A stretch of DNA of 64,000 bases from positions 1-64,000 of the forward strand of contig DATISF010000058.1 in NCBI GenBank assembly GCA_035468985.1. The letters are read 5' to 3'. Shown piece after piece: positions 33,077 to 42,335 of this stretch. The DNA is from DASVHS01 sp035468985. Its GTDB lineage: Bacteria; Acidobacteriota; Thermoanaerobaculia; Gp7-AA8. The notes beneath the pieces are model-generated. The model saw only the letters and a program-made list of their open reading frames with translations, had not been told where the DNA came from and made no database searches. A program made the position numbers and the translations under genes. Position 1 is the stretch's first letter, and each line of letters begins with the position of its first letter.

Positions 33077-35536
33077 ATGAGACATCGTGTTTTGTTTCTT
33101 TGCGCAGCGCTGGCTTGGGCGTCTTTCGCTCATGCCCAGAGACCGCAAGTCTCGCCCGGTGTGGGCAACGCAGTTCTTCTGGCCACGAACAGCATTCAGA
33201 TCGATCGCGACTTCGTCATCGTCTCCGGCGACGTGATCGTCAACAATGCGACCGCCGGTCCGCTGCTCGGCGACGCCGCGCTGTCGCTCGATCGCAGTGG
33301 CCTCACACCGGCGGGCTACAAGCTCACCGCGACGTCGATCCATATCAATCGGGACACCGCGGTGGGCGGCGACGTCTACTACAACACGCTGACCAATGAA
33401 GGCACCATTGCGGGCACACGATTCACTCCGCTGGCATTGCCCGTGTACGCAACGCTTCCGTCGGCGCTCGTTCGTCCCGCCGGGTCGAATGACGTGGTCG
33501 TTCCAAACTCCGGTCAGCTTACGCTGGACGAAGGTGCATACGGGAATCTCATCATCGGCACCGGGGCGTCGGTGCGCCTGAGCGGCGGCGGATACGCGTT
33601 CCGCTCGATCAGCATCGGGCGCGGCGGTGCGCTCCGATACGCTGCACCGGCCGATCTCGTCGTGAGCGGGCGCGCGGACTTCGGCGCCAACTCCGTCGTC
33701 CAGCCGGAGAACGGTTCGGGACTCACGACAGCGGCGATCCGCATCCAGGTCGACGGCATCAACGGCTCGGACGGTAAGCTGCTCTCGACGCCTCCCGCCA
33801 TTCATGTCGGGCAATCGGGCAGAGTGTTCGCCAATCTCTTCGCATCCGCAGGCTCGCTCATCTTCGATCAGGGCGTGGAAGGAAACGGTGCGTTCTTCGC
33901 GCGCGACATTCTGGTCGGACGCGGCGGCCGCCTCACGATCAACAGCGCCTTCAATCTGGCGCCAACCGCCAATCCGCAGACCGTCTCGACGAACGGCTCG
34001 GCTCCGCTGGCGATCACGCTCACCGGATCGGATCCCGAAGGAGGAGCGCTGACGTTCAGCATCGTCTCCGGACCGAGTGCGGGAACGCTCTCGGCGCCGG
34101 TATCTGCGTCAGCCACCAGCGCGAACGTCACGTACACGCCGGCCGCCGCGAACGTCGCCGACTCATTCACATTCCGCGTCCGCGATCAGGCCGGGGCCAC
34201 CGGCGACGCCATCGTGACGATCAATCCGGCGCCGGCCGATCCGCCGACGCCGAATCCGACAACCGTGGTGGCGACGGACAGCTCGGCGCAGACGACGAAG
34301 GACGTCGCCGCGACGCTGCTGCTGCGCGGAACCGCGCCCGCCGGCGTTTCGCTCACGTTCTCGATCGTCCCCAACAGCGGGCCGTTCCATGGATCGCTCG
34401 GCGCAGTCATGCAAGGCTCCGAGGTCCCGCAACGCAGCGCGATCGTCGTCTACACGCCTGACGCGGGAATCGTCGGCTCGGACTCGTTCCAGTTCCAGGC
34501 CTGCGGCGTCATCTCGAACGCCAACGTCTGCGACACCGCCACCTTCAACATCTCGGTGCAGGGTCCGCTGTCCGATCCACCCAGTCTGGCTCACGACGTC
34601 GAAGTCTCCACCCTCGGCGATACGAGCGTTCTCATTTCCCTCGGCGAAAATTCGATTCTGACAGCCAGCCGCCGCCTGGTGATCAAACCTGAAGCGCTGT
34701 TCCTCGATCCGGCGAAGGTCGCTGGAAATGTCGCTGACTCAAACGGCGATGGCTTCGGCGACAACGCCAATGCGCTGCCGGGTTCGACGCCGGTCTTCAT
34801 GAGCGCCGGCGTGAATCAGGTGGGAGGGGCGGGCTCGAACGGAACCGTGCGAATGCAATTCGAGTGGGACATGACGCCCGTCGTCGGCTCCCTGGCCTCG
34901 CTCCAGAGCGCGCAGGTGATCCTGCCGACGCACCGTGGCTCTGTCGATTCGCTCGACACGTTTTTCTATTGGGCCGGCGCCAGCGGCGACGGCAATCTGA
35001 CCAACTCCGACTTCGAGGCGCCGGCCGAACAGATCTCCGGCGCGGTCATGTCGGTGCCGGAAACGATGCCCGTCAACGCGGAAGGGACGTTCAGTTTCGG
35101 CGTGCTCGATCAATTGCGCGCCGCGGCGCAGAGCGGCTTCACCTTCTTCGCGATTCAGGGCCGCGTGAACGAGAAACTCACCGAATCGGCGCGTGGTCTC
35201 GAAGTACGCACGACCGCGAGCGGCAACGTGAGTGAGAACAATGTTCCGATGCTCTCACTGGCTACGCCGGGCATCACGGTTCCGCTGCTGTACAGGATCA
35301 CCTCGCTGCCCCAGAGCGGTGTCCTGCGCGACAGTTCGAGCATTCTGATCACGAGGGTCCCGTACGATCTGCCGAGCCCACAGGTGAGTTACGCGCCGGC
35401 CCCGGGGTTCCTGGGACTCGACTCGTTCTCGTTCGATGCGAGCAATGGGGTGGCCATGACCTCCGCGCTCGCGAAGATCAGCGTCTTCATCGCCGATTGC
35501 AAGACCGATCGGCGCGGATGCTTCGATGGGCGGTGA
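33077..35536 (+). CDS. Secreted multidomain protein with cadherin/Ig-like repeats
   Basis: An 819-residue protein with a signal peptide (residues 1-20, ASFAHAQR). Residues about 20-290 form a beta-helix-like region with repeated hydrophobic/Gly steps. Two Ig/cadherin-like (Big_9 type) domains follow, about 295-385 (LTFSIVSGPSAGTL, then ADSFTFRVRDQ) and 395-490. A domain of about 190 residues with DNRLRE-like features comes next (FEWDMTPVVGSLASLQSAQV, TFFYWAGASGDG), and a last partial Ig repeat ends the protein. It starts 19 bases after the S74 protein and is probably in the same unit. It is likely a surface or extracellular adhesive protein. Confidence 0.8.
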   Translation: MRHRVLFLCAALAWASFAHAQRPQVSPGVGNAVLLATNSIQIDRDFVIVSGDVIVNNATAGPLLGDAALSLDRSGLTPAGYKLTATSIHINRDTAVGGDVYYNTLTNEGTIAGTRFTPLALPVYATLPSALVRPAGSNDVVVPNSGQLTLDEGAYGNLIIGTGASVRLSGGGYAFRSISIGRGGALRYAAPADLVVSGRADFGANSVVQPENGSGLTTAAIRIQVDGINGSDGKLLSTPPAIHVGQSGRVFANLFASAGSLIFDQGVEGNGAFFARDILVGRGGRLTINSAFNLAPTANPQTVSTNGSAPLAITLTGSDPEGGALTFSIVSGPSAGTLSAPVSASATSANVTYTPAAANVADSFTFRVRDQAGATGDAIVTINPAPADPPTPNPTTVVATDSSAQTTKDVAATLLLRGTAPAGVSLTFSIVPNSGPFHGSLGAVMQGSEVPQRSAIVVYTPDAGIVGSDSFQFQACGVISNANVCDTATFNISVQGPLSDPPSLAHDVEVSTLGDTSVLISLGENSILTASRRLVIKPEALFLDPAKVAGNVADSNGDGFGDNANALPGSTPVFMSAGVNQVGGAGSNGTVRMQFEWDMTPVVGSLASLQSAQVILPTHRGSVDSLDTFFYWAGASGDGNLTNSDFEAPAEQISGAVMSVPETMPVNAEGTFSFGVLDQLRAAAQSGFTFFAIQGRVNEKLTESARGLEVRTTASGNVSENNVPMLSLATPGITVPLLYRITSLPQSGVLRDSSSILITRVPYDLPSPQVSYAPAPGFLGLDSFSFDASNGVAMTSALAKISVFIADCKTDRRGCFDGR

Positions 35537-35571
35537 CGTCGGTTACGCCACCGCCCCTCGCGAATTCTTCC

Positions 35572-38013
35572 CTATGGCTTCACGCACTGCTGACCTGGAG
35601 TGGCATCGTGGGGAACGTGAGCGGTGAATACGACGACCGGCGCGCTCGTGTTTCCGCAGCCGTCGACCGCTTTCATGATCAGTGAGTAGGTGCGTCCCGC
35701 CGGGTCTGTTCCGGCGCGCTCCGATCGCACGGCCAGCCGATCCAGGGCGGCGTCGTAGACGCAGTCATTGACGGTGTTGCCATCGCCGTCTTCGCCCGGG
35801 TGTTCCGCGCACGGGGCGTCGTCGCACTGGCTCGAGACACAACTCATGGTCGCCACGGCCGGATGGGGATCGCAGGCGTCAACGATCTGAACCGCCGCCG
35901 TGACGTGGTTGATGTACACGTACTTCCCGTTCGGTGGCCACAGGCAGATCGCGTTGTTGGGTCCGGGGATGATCGATGGAGGCGTCGTGTCGACAGTCCG
36001 CAGCGTCTGCACGCACGAGGATGAGTTGCCCGCGGAGTCCGTCGCTTTCCAAGTCCGCGTGATCGTCATCGTCCCGCCGCAACCGGGCACGGTCACGTCT
36101 GTAAACGTGACGGTCGGCGTCGAGCAGTTGTCGACCGCCGTTGCCATGCCCGTCGCGGCCGGCGTAGTGTTGGCCGGACACTCGAGGACGACGTCGGGCG
36201 GACATGTGATCGCCGGCGCGGTTGCATCGACCACCGTCACCGTGGCCTGACAGGTGGCGGAGAGTCCCCCGTCATCGGTGACCGTCAACTGGACGGACGT
36301 CGTGCCCAGGCTGTAGGGACCAGCCGGGGAGAGATGGAGCGTAATCGGATCGCCATCGGGATCCGACGAACCGCCGCCCACCGCGGAAGGACTCACATTC
36401 CCGACGCAATGGGCATCGGCATTCACCGTCACATTCGTGCAGACTGCAACCGGTGGACGGTTGTGCACGACTTCCACGGATCCGATGTCGCGACGGATTC
36501 CATCCGGCCTGGGCACTCCTCGCTGATCGACAGCCGGTGTCCCGAGCGTCGACGCGTCCACGGCCGGGCTGGTCAGCGCCGGAAGGTGTGTGCGAGTCGG
36601 GCCCTCGTTGTGGGCGAGCGGGCCGAGCTGCGGGTCGGAGGATGATGTGATCGACCCCGTGAAGCCGCTCTGCGACTCGATGAGATCGTCGGTCCCGTTC
36701 GCGGTCTGACTGCCGCCGGCGCGAGAGAAACCTTTGAGGTCGTTCGCGCTCGATGAATTGGCGAGGATCGTGCCGTCGATCGTCGCGTTCGCGGTGCCGC
36801 TGTCGCCGAGGTTGTAGATACCGCCGCCCTGATCGGCGACGTTGCCGCTGAAGGTCGCGGCGAGCACGGTGAGAGTCCCGTTGCGGTTGAAGATGCCGCC
36901 GCCCAACCCCTGGCCCGCGGCGCCATTGCGGCCGCCGGCACCGCCATGCGCGGCGTTCGCGCTGAACGTGCTGTTGGTGACGACTACGGTCCCGCCATGG
37001 TTGAAAACTGCGCCGCCCAACCCGCCGCCCCCGCCCCCGCCTCCGCCCGGCGTCGTGATCTCGCCGCTGCTCAAGCCGTTTCCACCATTGCCTCCGGCGA
37101 ATCCGCCCGCGCCGCCAGCACCTGCCGGCTGTCCGGTCTGGCCACCGCCACCGCCACCTCCGCCTCCACCGAACCCGCCCGAGCCGCCGGCGCACGCGGG
37201 ACTGTTGGCGCAGCCTCCGCCGCCACCGGCCGCTCCGCCGAAACTGCCGTTGCCGCCGGCTGAGCATGGGTCGCCCCCCTTGCCGCCGTTCGCGCCCCCG
37301 CCCGCTCCGCCGACGCCGCCCGTGTCAAAGACGGCTTCTTCGCCCGTCGGCGCTCCGCCGGCGCCGGCCGTTCCGCCGCCGCCGCTGCCGCCGCGCGGGA
37401 ATGTATCGAAGAGTGCAGACTGCGGTCCGCCGGCGCCACCGATGGCCTGATTCGAGACCAGCGTCGACCGCACGATCTCGAGTGTGCCCTCGTTGAGAAT
37501 CGCGCCGCCCAGTCCCGCTCCACCGCCGCCGGTGCCGCCTCGATGCGTGGCTCCGCCGTCGAAACCGGCCGCGACACCGTTGGCAAGAGTGATGTTTCTC
37601 AACCGCAACGTGCCACCGCTCGTAACGTAGAAGAGGCGAAGTCGCGATACTCCCGCGTTGCGCGAGATGGTGAGCAGCGGCGCAGCGGCGCCGTCGATCG
37701 TGACGTCGGTTGTAATCGACAGCGCCGTCGGCCCGAAGGTCGAGTTGCCGGAGGTCGAGAGCTCGATCGTCGCGCCGGCGAGCGATGGATCGAAAACGAT
37801 CGAATCGGCGCCGCTTCCGGTCTGCCCGAGGTCCGTCAAGCCATCGGCGTTGGCTGCGGCAACCGCCTCACGCAACGTCACCAGGCCGTTGCCGGGTGTC
37901 GTATCGTCCGCTGCTGAATTGACGGTGAGGGTCGCGGCTCCTGCCGTCGCCACTCCCGCGAACGCGATCAGAATCCACAGCAGGCTCAGTCTCGATCGGC
38001 GAAGCAAACTCAT
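35572..38013 (-). CDS. Glycine-rich CSLREA/beta-helix surface protein with HYR domains
   Basis: An 813-residue exported protein. The signal peptide (about residues 1-26) is followed by a CSLREA-type start (NGLVTLREAVAAANADG). Next comes a right-handed beta-helix interrupted by a very glycine-rich segment (about residues 160-370, runs of GGxGG), then NSTF/GGGIYN-type helix steps. At about 490-560 is the 'choice-of-anchor Q' end, and two HYR-like Ig modules follow (PAITCPPDVVLECPANTTPA, WKATDSAGNSSSCVQT). Cysteines occur only in the C-terminal modules. GGAGGGTTGAC before ATG 38013 fixes the start. It is convergent with the cadherin-like gene and is presumably an adhesin. Confidence 0.85.
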   Translation of the reverse strand: MSLLRRSRLSLLWILIAFAGVATAGAATLTVNSAADDTTPGNGLVTLREAVAAANADGLTDLGQTGSGADSIVFDPSLAGATIELSTSGNSTFGPTALSITTDVTIDGAAAPLLTISRNAGVSRLRLFYVTSGGTLRLRNITLANGVAAGFDGGATHRGGTGGGGAGLGGAILNEGTLEIVRSTLVSNQAIGGAGGPQSALFDTFPRGGSGGGGTAGAGGAPTGEEAVFDTGGVGGAGGGANGGKGGDPCSAGGNGSFGGAAGGGGGCANSPACAGGSGGFGGGGGGGGGGQTGQPAGAGGAGGFAGGNGGNGLSSGEITTPGGGGGGGGGLGGAVFNHGGTVVVTNSTFSANAAHGGAGGRNGAAGQGLGGGIFNRNGTLTVLAATFSGNVADQGGGIYNLGDSGTANATIDGTILANSSSANDLKGFSRAGGSQTANGTDDLIESQSGFTGSITSSSDPQLGPLAHNEGPTRTHLPALTSPAVDASTLGTPAVDQRGVPRPDGIRRDIGSVEVVHNRPPVAVCTNVTVNADAHCVGNVSPSAVGGGSSDPDGDPITLHLSPAGPYSLGTTSVQLTVTDDGGLSATCQATVTVVDATAPAITCPPDVVLECPANTTPAATGMATAVDNCSTPTVTFTDVTVPGCGGTMTITRTWKATDSAGNSSSCVQTLRTVDTTPPSIIPGPNNAICLWPPNGKYVYINHVTAAVQIVDACDPHPAVATMSCVSSQCDDAPCAEHPGEDGDGNTVNDCVYDAALDRLAVRSERAGTDPAGRTYSLIMKAVDGCGNTSAPVVVFTAHVPHDATPGQQCVKP

Positions 38014-38155
38014 GTCAACCCTCCTCACAACGACATGGGAGACTGCTGGCGCATAATCGGTCCAGCAGAGGAAGCCGCGCACGGCGCAGCTTCTCACATT
38101 GATTTCGAGGGATTCGATTCCACGGAGTCTATACCCTGGGCTGCAACCACGCGCG

Positions 38156-38536
38156 ATGTCTCCTCAGTCACATCGGCGACCGAAACGCGGCATCAGCGCC
38201 AGCGACGCCCGCGATCTGCTGTTGCGGCTTGAGGGTGTCAGCCCAGGCCGATCCTACGGTTTCCCGTCCTTTCTGCTCGACGGGAAGTTCTTCGCGCGTT
38301 TTCGGGACGACGATACCGTTCTGGTCCTGCGGCTCGGCACGATCGAAGACCGCGATGTGCTCATGCAACTCGACGCCAAGGCGTTCTTCTTCACCGACCA
38401 CTATCGCGACTATCCTTCTGTCCTGATCCGTCTCGCGGAGGTCCCGCCAGGCCTCCTGGCCGACGTGATGGCCGCCGCGTGGCGCAGTGCCCAAAGAGCG
38501 CAGCGAACGCGTGCGAAGCGGCGACCACGGAAGTAG
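38156..38536 (+). CDS. MmcQ/YjbR-like protein
   Basis: A 126-residue protein of the MmcQ/YjbR (DUF419) fold, a small alpha/beta domain related to CyaY-like DNA-binding folds. It shows ARDLLLRLEGVSPGRSYGFP, FLLDGKFFARF and YRDYPSVLIRLAEVP in the expected order. The C terminus is strongly basic (RAQRTRAKRRPRK). Its molecular function is unknown. ATG 38156 was chosen because upstream in-frame residues show no conservation and cross the divergent promoter region. Confidence 0.8.
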   Translation: MSPQSHRRPKRGISASDARDLLLRLEGVSPGRSYGFPSFLLDGKFFARFRDDDTVLVLRLGTIEDRDVLMQLDAKAFFFTDHYRDYPSVLIRLAEVPPGLLADVMAAAWRSAQRAQRTRAKRRPRK

Positions 38537-38544
38537 CTCGTCAC

Positions 38545-39060
38545 ATGCTCTCATCAGTCATGCCTGGACGAAAAATGGTCGTACTCACGCTTGCATGTGT
38601 TCTTCTTGCGTGCGGAGTCCGCGAGGAGGACATCACCCTAGGCTCCGACAAAGACACCGGAGGCAACTACTGGGGGAGGAACGTATCGAAGCAGTTCCAG
38701 CGCCCCCAGCTCAATGCGCTGTACAAGGTCATGAACGGACCGGCCACCAAGGACGAAATCGCTGAACTGAATTGCGGAAAGCGTCTTCCGCAGCACGAGT
38801 TCTCCGTGACGCTATGGACAGAAGGCGAGTACCGTGAACGGCTGGTCCGGCTGCAGATGACGCCACGGATCTACGAGGGAGACGAATGCCTTCAGGAGGC
38901 GGTGAACTTTGTCTTCCAGCGCACGGTGAAGTCGATCGACCCCGGTCCGCCGATCGATTACGGTTATCGAAATCCACAGACCGGTGAGCATCTGGACACG
39001 TCCAAATTCGCAGAGTCTCTTCCCGACAAGCCGAGCTGCCCGTGCGTGCCCTCGAAGTAG
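38545..39060 (+). CDS. Hypothetical lipoprotein
   Basis: A 171-residue protein whose N terminus (VVLTLACVLLACGVRE) ends in a lipobox-like LLAC, so it is probably lipid-anchored. The mature part has no recognisable domain; four further cysteines (NCGK, DEC, SCPC) may form disulfides. ATG 38545 lies eight bases after the previous gene; ATG 38560 would give a better-sized signal peptide. It is near small unrelated genes, with no functional hint. Confidence 0.6.
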   Translation: MLSSVMPGRKMVVLTLACVLLACGVREEDITLGSDKDTGGNYWGRNVSKQFQRPQLNALYKVMNGPATKDEIAELNCGKRLPQHEFSVTLWTEGEYRERLVRLQMTPRIYEGDECLQEAVNFVFQRTVKSIDPGPPIDYGYRNPQTGEHLDTSKFAESLPDKPSCPCVPSK

Positions 39061-39068
39061 AGAATCCG

Positions 39069-39515
39069 ATGCCACCCTACCACCTCGCGCAGGTCAACAT
39101 TGCCCGGATGAAGGCGCCGTTGGAGTCTCCGGTGATGGAAGGCTTCGTCGCGCGTCTCGCCGAGATCAATGCACTGGCCGACGCCAGTCCCGGTTTCGTA
39201 TGGCGTCTGCAGACCGAGGCAGGGAATGCGACGTATTTGCGGCCGTATGCGGATGACAGAATCCTCTTCAACCTTTCGGTTTGGGAGAGCGTCGAAGCGT
39301 TGAAGGACTACGTCTACCGCACCGCTCACGCCGAGCTGCTGAAGGGACGCCGTTCATGGTTCGAGCAGTTCGACGGCTCAACCGTGGCGTTGTGGTGGAT
39401 GCCGGCCGGGCAACTCCCAACTGTGGAGGAAGCAAAAGAACGACTGGCACATCTGGACAGCCGTGGTCCATCGCCGTTCGCCTTCACGTTCAAGTTGCTG
39501 CACGCAAAACCCTGA
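39069..39515 (+). CDS. DUF3291-like protein (antibiotic-biosynthesis-monooxygenase fold)
   Basis: A 148-residue protein with the DUF3291 pattern: YHLAQVNIARMKAPLESPVM, FVARLAEINALADASPGFVW, NLSVWESVEALKDYVY and a conserved ALWWMPAGQLPTVEEAKERL. It is a dimeric ferredoxin-like fold of unknown activity, often heme- or monooxygenase-like. ATG 39069 begins the first strand of the domain. Confidence 0.85.
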   Translation: MPPYHLAQVNIARMKAPLESPVMEGFVARLAEINALADASPGFVWRLQTEAGNATYLRPYADDRILFNLSVWESVEALKDYVYRTAHAELLKGRRSWFEQFDGSTVALWWMPAGQLPTVEEAKERLAHLDSRGPSPFAFTFKLLHAKP

Positions 39516-39555
39516 CAGTGGCCAGCCCGCCGTGGCCTGATCATCGACCGTCTGA

Positions 39556-40113
39556 TCAGTGGTGCGCTTCGGCCGGTTTCTGCAGCACGCCGACCGTGAT
39601 CACGCCGATGGTCTTGCCGGCATCGAGGATGGGCACCGAGATCTGCGCCAGGTGTTCCTTCGCGCTGTCGTCATAGCGCAGACGGTCGATGAACGTCGTC
39701 CCATGGCCGCCATTGAACGCGCGGATCCACTTCGCCTCGTCGCCCTGCCAGTAATCGGACGTCTTCTCGGTCGCGCAGACGAGCGCTCCCTGGTTGTCCA
39801 TGACGAAGCTCTCGCCGTCGCCGCCTTTCCTGGCGAGCTCCCGCAGGTGATCGGCACACGGGCCGGTAATCATCTGCTTGACGAGCTCCTCGTTCTTCCC
39901 GGCCATCCAGGCGGCATCGTCCCGCTGGATGTCCGCCAGGCGCAGCTTCTTCGCGTTCTGCGCCCGGACCGCGTCGAGGATGCTCTTGTCCTGCGTCCAG
40001 GCGACGAGACTCGCCGCCTGCGCCTCCAGGCGCTTCTGGATCGCCTCGGCGGATTGCGCGAGGAGCGTCGTGCCGGCGAGCACGGCCACAACAAACGCAG
40101 CGGCAACTTTCAT
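39556..40113 (-). CDS. Periplasmic PDC/Cache-like sensor-domain protein
   Basis: A 185-residue protein with a signal peptide (MKVAAAFVVAVLAGTTLLA). One PDC-type domain follows, with ESFVMDNQGALVCATEKTSDYWQGDE and ISVPILDAGKTIGVITVGV, the strands of the Cache/PDC ligand pocket found in histidine kinases and chemoreceptors. Here the domain stands alone with no transmembrane output module, so it is probably a soluble periplasmic ligand binder. The ligand is unknown. The gene is flanked by a REP-like repeat. Confidence 0.8.
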   Translation of the reverse strand: MKVAAAFVVAVLAGTTLLAQSAEAIQKRLEAQAASLVAWTQDKSILDAVRAQNAKKLRLADIQRDDAAWMAGKNEELVKQMITGPCADHLRELARKGGDGESFVMDNQGALVCATEKTSDYWQGDEAKWIRAFNGGHGTTFIDRLRYDDSAKEHLAQISVPILDAGKTIGVITVGVLQKPAEAHH

Positions 40114-40176
40114 TCGTACCTCGATCTGTGTGGAGTGGGATCGCGCGAGAGTTTACCACCGACGCTTGCTGGTCGG

Positions 40177-40313
40177 CGAGAGCGCGTCGTTGTTCACGTC
40201 ATCCTGAGCCGCGAAGACGGCGAAGGATCTCGAAATAGCAGGCGTTTTCGCATCCTGAGATCCTTCGTCGCGCTTCGCCGACTCAGGATGACGACTTGTT
40301 GAGAGGTTCCCCA
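40177..40313. repeat. REP-like repeat, complete unit
   Basis: Consists of half A (TCATCCTGAGCCGCGAAGAC...GGATCTCG) and the inverted half B (GAGATCCTTCGTCGCGCTTC...CAGGATGACGACTTG). It sits in the divergent gap between the PDC protein and aldolase genes. Orientation A-to-B is the same as at 11297 and 46371 and opposite to 54535 and 58081. Confidence 0.88.
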
Positions 40314-40352
40314 GCAAGAGACGAGCCCGGCTGGCGATGATAGCGTTAAGCC

Positions 40353-41087
40353 ATGGCAGACAATCCAGAGCGGCAGGCGCGCGTCGACCTCGCCGCGTGC
40401 TACCGCCTCGTCGCGCACCTCGGCTGGGATGACCTGATCTTCACCCACATCTCGCTCCGCGTGCCCGGCCCGGAGCACCACTTCCTGATCAATCCCTACG
40501 GACTGCTTTTCGAAGAGGTGACGGCGTCGAATCTCGTGAAGATCGATCTCCACGGCCACAAGGTCGAAGAGAGTCCGTACGACGTGAATCCGGCCGGCTT
40601 CAACATTCACAGCGCGATTCACGCGGCACGCGAAGATGCGAAATGCGTCCTGCATCTGCACAGTCTCGACGGCATCGCCGTCTCGGCTCAGCCGGATGGC
40701 CTGCTGCCACTCTCGCAACAATCGATCTTCGTCCTCGCTTCGCTCGCCTACCACGATTACGAAGGCGTCGCGCTCAATGAAGACGAGCGCCCCCGTCTCG
40801 TCCGCGACCTCGGCGACAAGAATTTCCTGATGCTGCGCAACCACGGGCTGCTGACCGTCGCCGAGAACATCGCCGACGCGTTCCTGTTCATGTACCTGTT
40901 CCAGGCGGCGTGCAAGATCCAGATCCGCGCGCAAGCCGGTGGATCGAAACTGATCCACGTCGACCCCCGGATCATCGCCGGCGCAACCGCTCAGGCGAAA
41001 CAGGTGACCCGCGGCCTCGGCGGCGCACTGGCGTGGCCGGCGCTGCTGCGGAGACTCGAACGAATCGACCCCGGATTCAAGTCGTGA
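40353..41087 (+). CDS. Class II aldolase/adducin family protein
   Basis: A 244-residue class II aldolase/adducin-domain protein. The zinc-site histidines are visible in CVLHLHSLDGIAVS (HxH, about residue 95) and in LRNHGLLTVAENIADAF (about residue 160), and the N-terminal WDDLIFTHISLRVPGPEHHF is typical. Relatives are fuculose- or ribulose-phosphate aldolases and decarboxylase-like proteins; the acidic catalytic residue that separates them cannot be fixed by eye. It overlaps the DUF2255-like gene by four bases. Confidence 0.87.
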   Translation: MADNPERQARVDLAACYRLVAHLGWDDLIFTHISLRVPGPEHHFLINPYGLLFEEVTASNLVKIDLHGHKVEESPYDVNPAGFNIHSAIHAAREDAKCVLHLHSLDGIAVSAQPDGLLPLSQQSIFVLASLAYHDYEGVALNEDERPRLVRDLGDKNFLMLRNHGLLTVAENIADAFLFMYLFQAACKIQIRAQAGGSKLIHVDPRIIAGATAQAKQVTRGLGGALAWPALLRRLERIDPGFKS

Positions 41088-41527
41088 AGAAGGAACGCTT
41101 CGACGACGATGTCCTCGCCGCGATCGGCAAGAGCATGGCCCTCGGCATTCGCGCCGGCACGGAACAGCATCGGGTCATCGGTATCTGGGCGGTCGTCGTC
41201 GAGAAGCGCGTGTTCGTCCGCTCGTGGACGCTGAAGACGCGCGGATGGTACAGGACGTTCCTCAGCGAGCCGCGCGGAACCATCAAGATCGGCACGAAAG
41301 AAATCCCCGTACGCGCGGTACGCACGCGCAGCGAGCGATTGAAGTCCGCGGTCGATCGCGCCTACGCCGCGAAGTACCACACGCCGGGGTCACTCAAGTA
41401 TGTGAAGGGATTCCGCGTGGCCAGACGCCGCGACACGACGACGGAGCTCGTACCTCTCCTCACTTCCCTCCGAAACCCTCGATCATCCCGCCCACCCGGT
41501 CGAGCGCGAGCCGGAAGCGGCCGCTGA
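41084..41527 (+). CDS. DUF2255-like protein
   Basis: A 147-residue protein. The central part (VIGIWAVVVEKRVFVRSWTL followed by GWYRTFLSEPRGTIKIGT) carries the IWVVV...VRS...WYR pattern I associate with DUF2255, a small FMN-binding split-barrel-like fold of unknown role. GTG 41084 overlaps the aldolase stop. The C-terminal 20 residues (Arg/Pro/Ser-rich) overlap the convergent glycosyltransferase gene by 68 bases on the other strand. Confidence 0.75.
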   Translation: MKKERFDDDVLAAIGKSMALGIRAGTEQHRVIGIWAVVVEKRVFVRSWTLKTRGWYRTFLSEPRGTIKIGTKEIPVRAVRTRSERLKSAVDRAYAAKYHTPGSLKYVKGFRVARRRDTTTELVPLLTSLRNPRSSRPPGRARAGSGR

Positions 41528-42335
41528 ACAGCTCCTTCAGCCCGTAGGTGATGTCCTCGCTGATCAGCGCGGACACCTTCCCCACTCCCGGATGCGCGCG
41601 CGCAACTTTGTAGCGGTTGCGGATGCGCATCTTGAATCCGGCGCGACCGAGGCGTGGGGCGCTGAAGGAGCCGCGGTGCATGACGAGCGGTTCCGGCACC
41701 AGTTTGAACTTCCAGCCTCGCGCGCGAAGCCGCGCGCACAACTCGACGTCCTCGTAGAACGCGAACAGGTCGGCGCGCAACACATCGCCGCGGATCGCAA
41801 CCTCATTGAGCGCGTGCGTCCGGAACAGAGCCGCGGTCGCGGAGATCCCCCAGGGTTGCGAGACCTGCCCGAGCTTCCCGGCCTTCTGACCGTGTCCGAT
41901 CTGCTGAAAGATTCCCTGATCGATGCTGATGCCGGCGCCGTCGACCGTGGTTTTGTCGCGAAGAATGATGCTCTGCGCTCCGGCCACTTTTCCCTCGCCG
42001 CTGACCGCCGGCAACAGCTTTTCCAGCCAGTTCTCGGCGAGCAGGGCGTCGTTGTTGATCCATCCGACGAACGGCGCCTTCACTTCCTTCATGGCGCGGT
42101 TGATCCCGCCGGTGAATCCGAGGTTCTTGTCGCTCGTGAGGATGAGGTAGGGGATCTTGAGAAGATCTTTCGGCAGCCGCTGATAGACCGAGACGCGCGA
42201 GCCGTTGTCGAGAATGATGATCCGCGACGGCTTCCGCGTCTGTGCGTCGATCGAGCGCAGACAGTTCGTCAGCGCGTCGCCGCCATCCCAATCGAGAACG
42301 ATCAGTTCCACTTCACTGCCGGCTTGTGCGCTCAA
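41460..42335 (-). CDS. Family 2 glycosyltransferase
   Basis: A 291-residue GT-A fold glycosyltransferase (GT2). It begins with VELIVLDWDGGDALTNCLRS and SRIIILDNGS, the nucleotide-sugar-binding strands. WINNDALLAENWLEKL supplies the DxD-equivalent (NND), and AFYEDVELCARLRARGWKF is the ED-containing acceptor loop of rhamnosyltransferase-like members. It likely adds sugars to a surface polysaccharide or lipid. It overlaps the following GNAT gene by four bases in a four-gene minus-strand run. Confidence 0.9.
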   Translation of the reverse strand: MSAQAGSEVELIVLDWDGGDALTNCLRSIDAQTRKPSRIIILDNGSRVSVYQRLPKDLLKIPYLILTSDKNLGFTGGINRAMKEVKAPFVGWINNDALLAENWLEKLLPAVSGEGKVAGAQSIILRDKTTVDGAGISIDQGIFQQIGHGQKAGKLGQVSQPWGISATAALFRTHALNEVAIRGDVLRADLFAFYEDVELCARLRARGWKFKLVPEPLVMHRGSFSAPRLGRAGFKMRIRNRYKVARAHPGVGKVSALISEDITYGLKELFSGRFRLALDRVGGMIEGFGGK

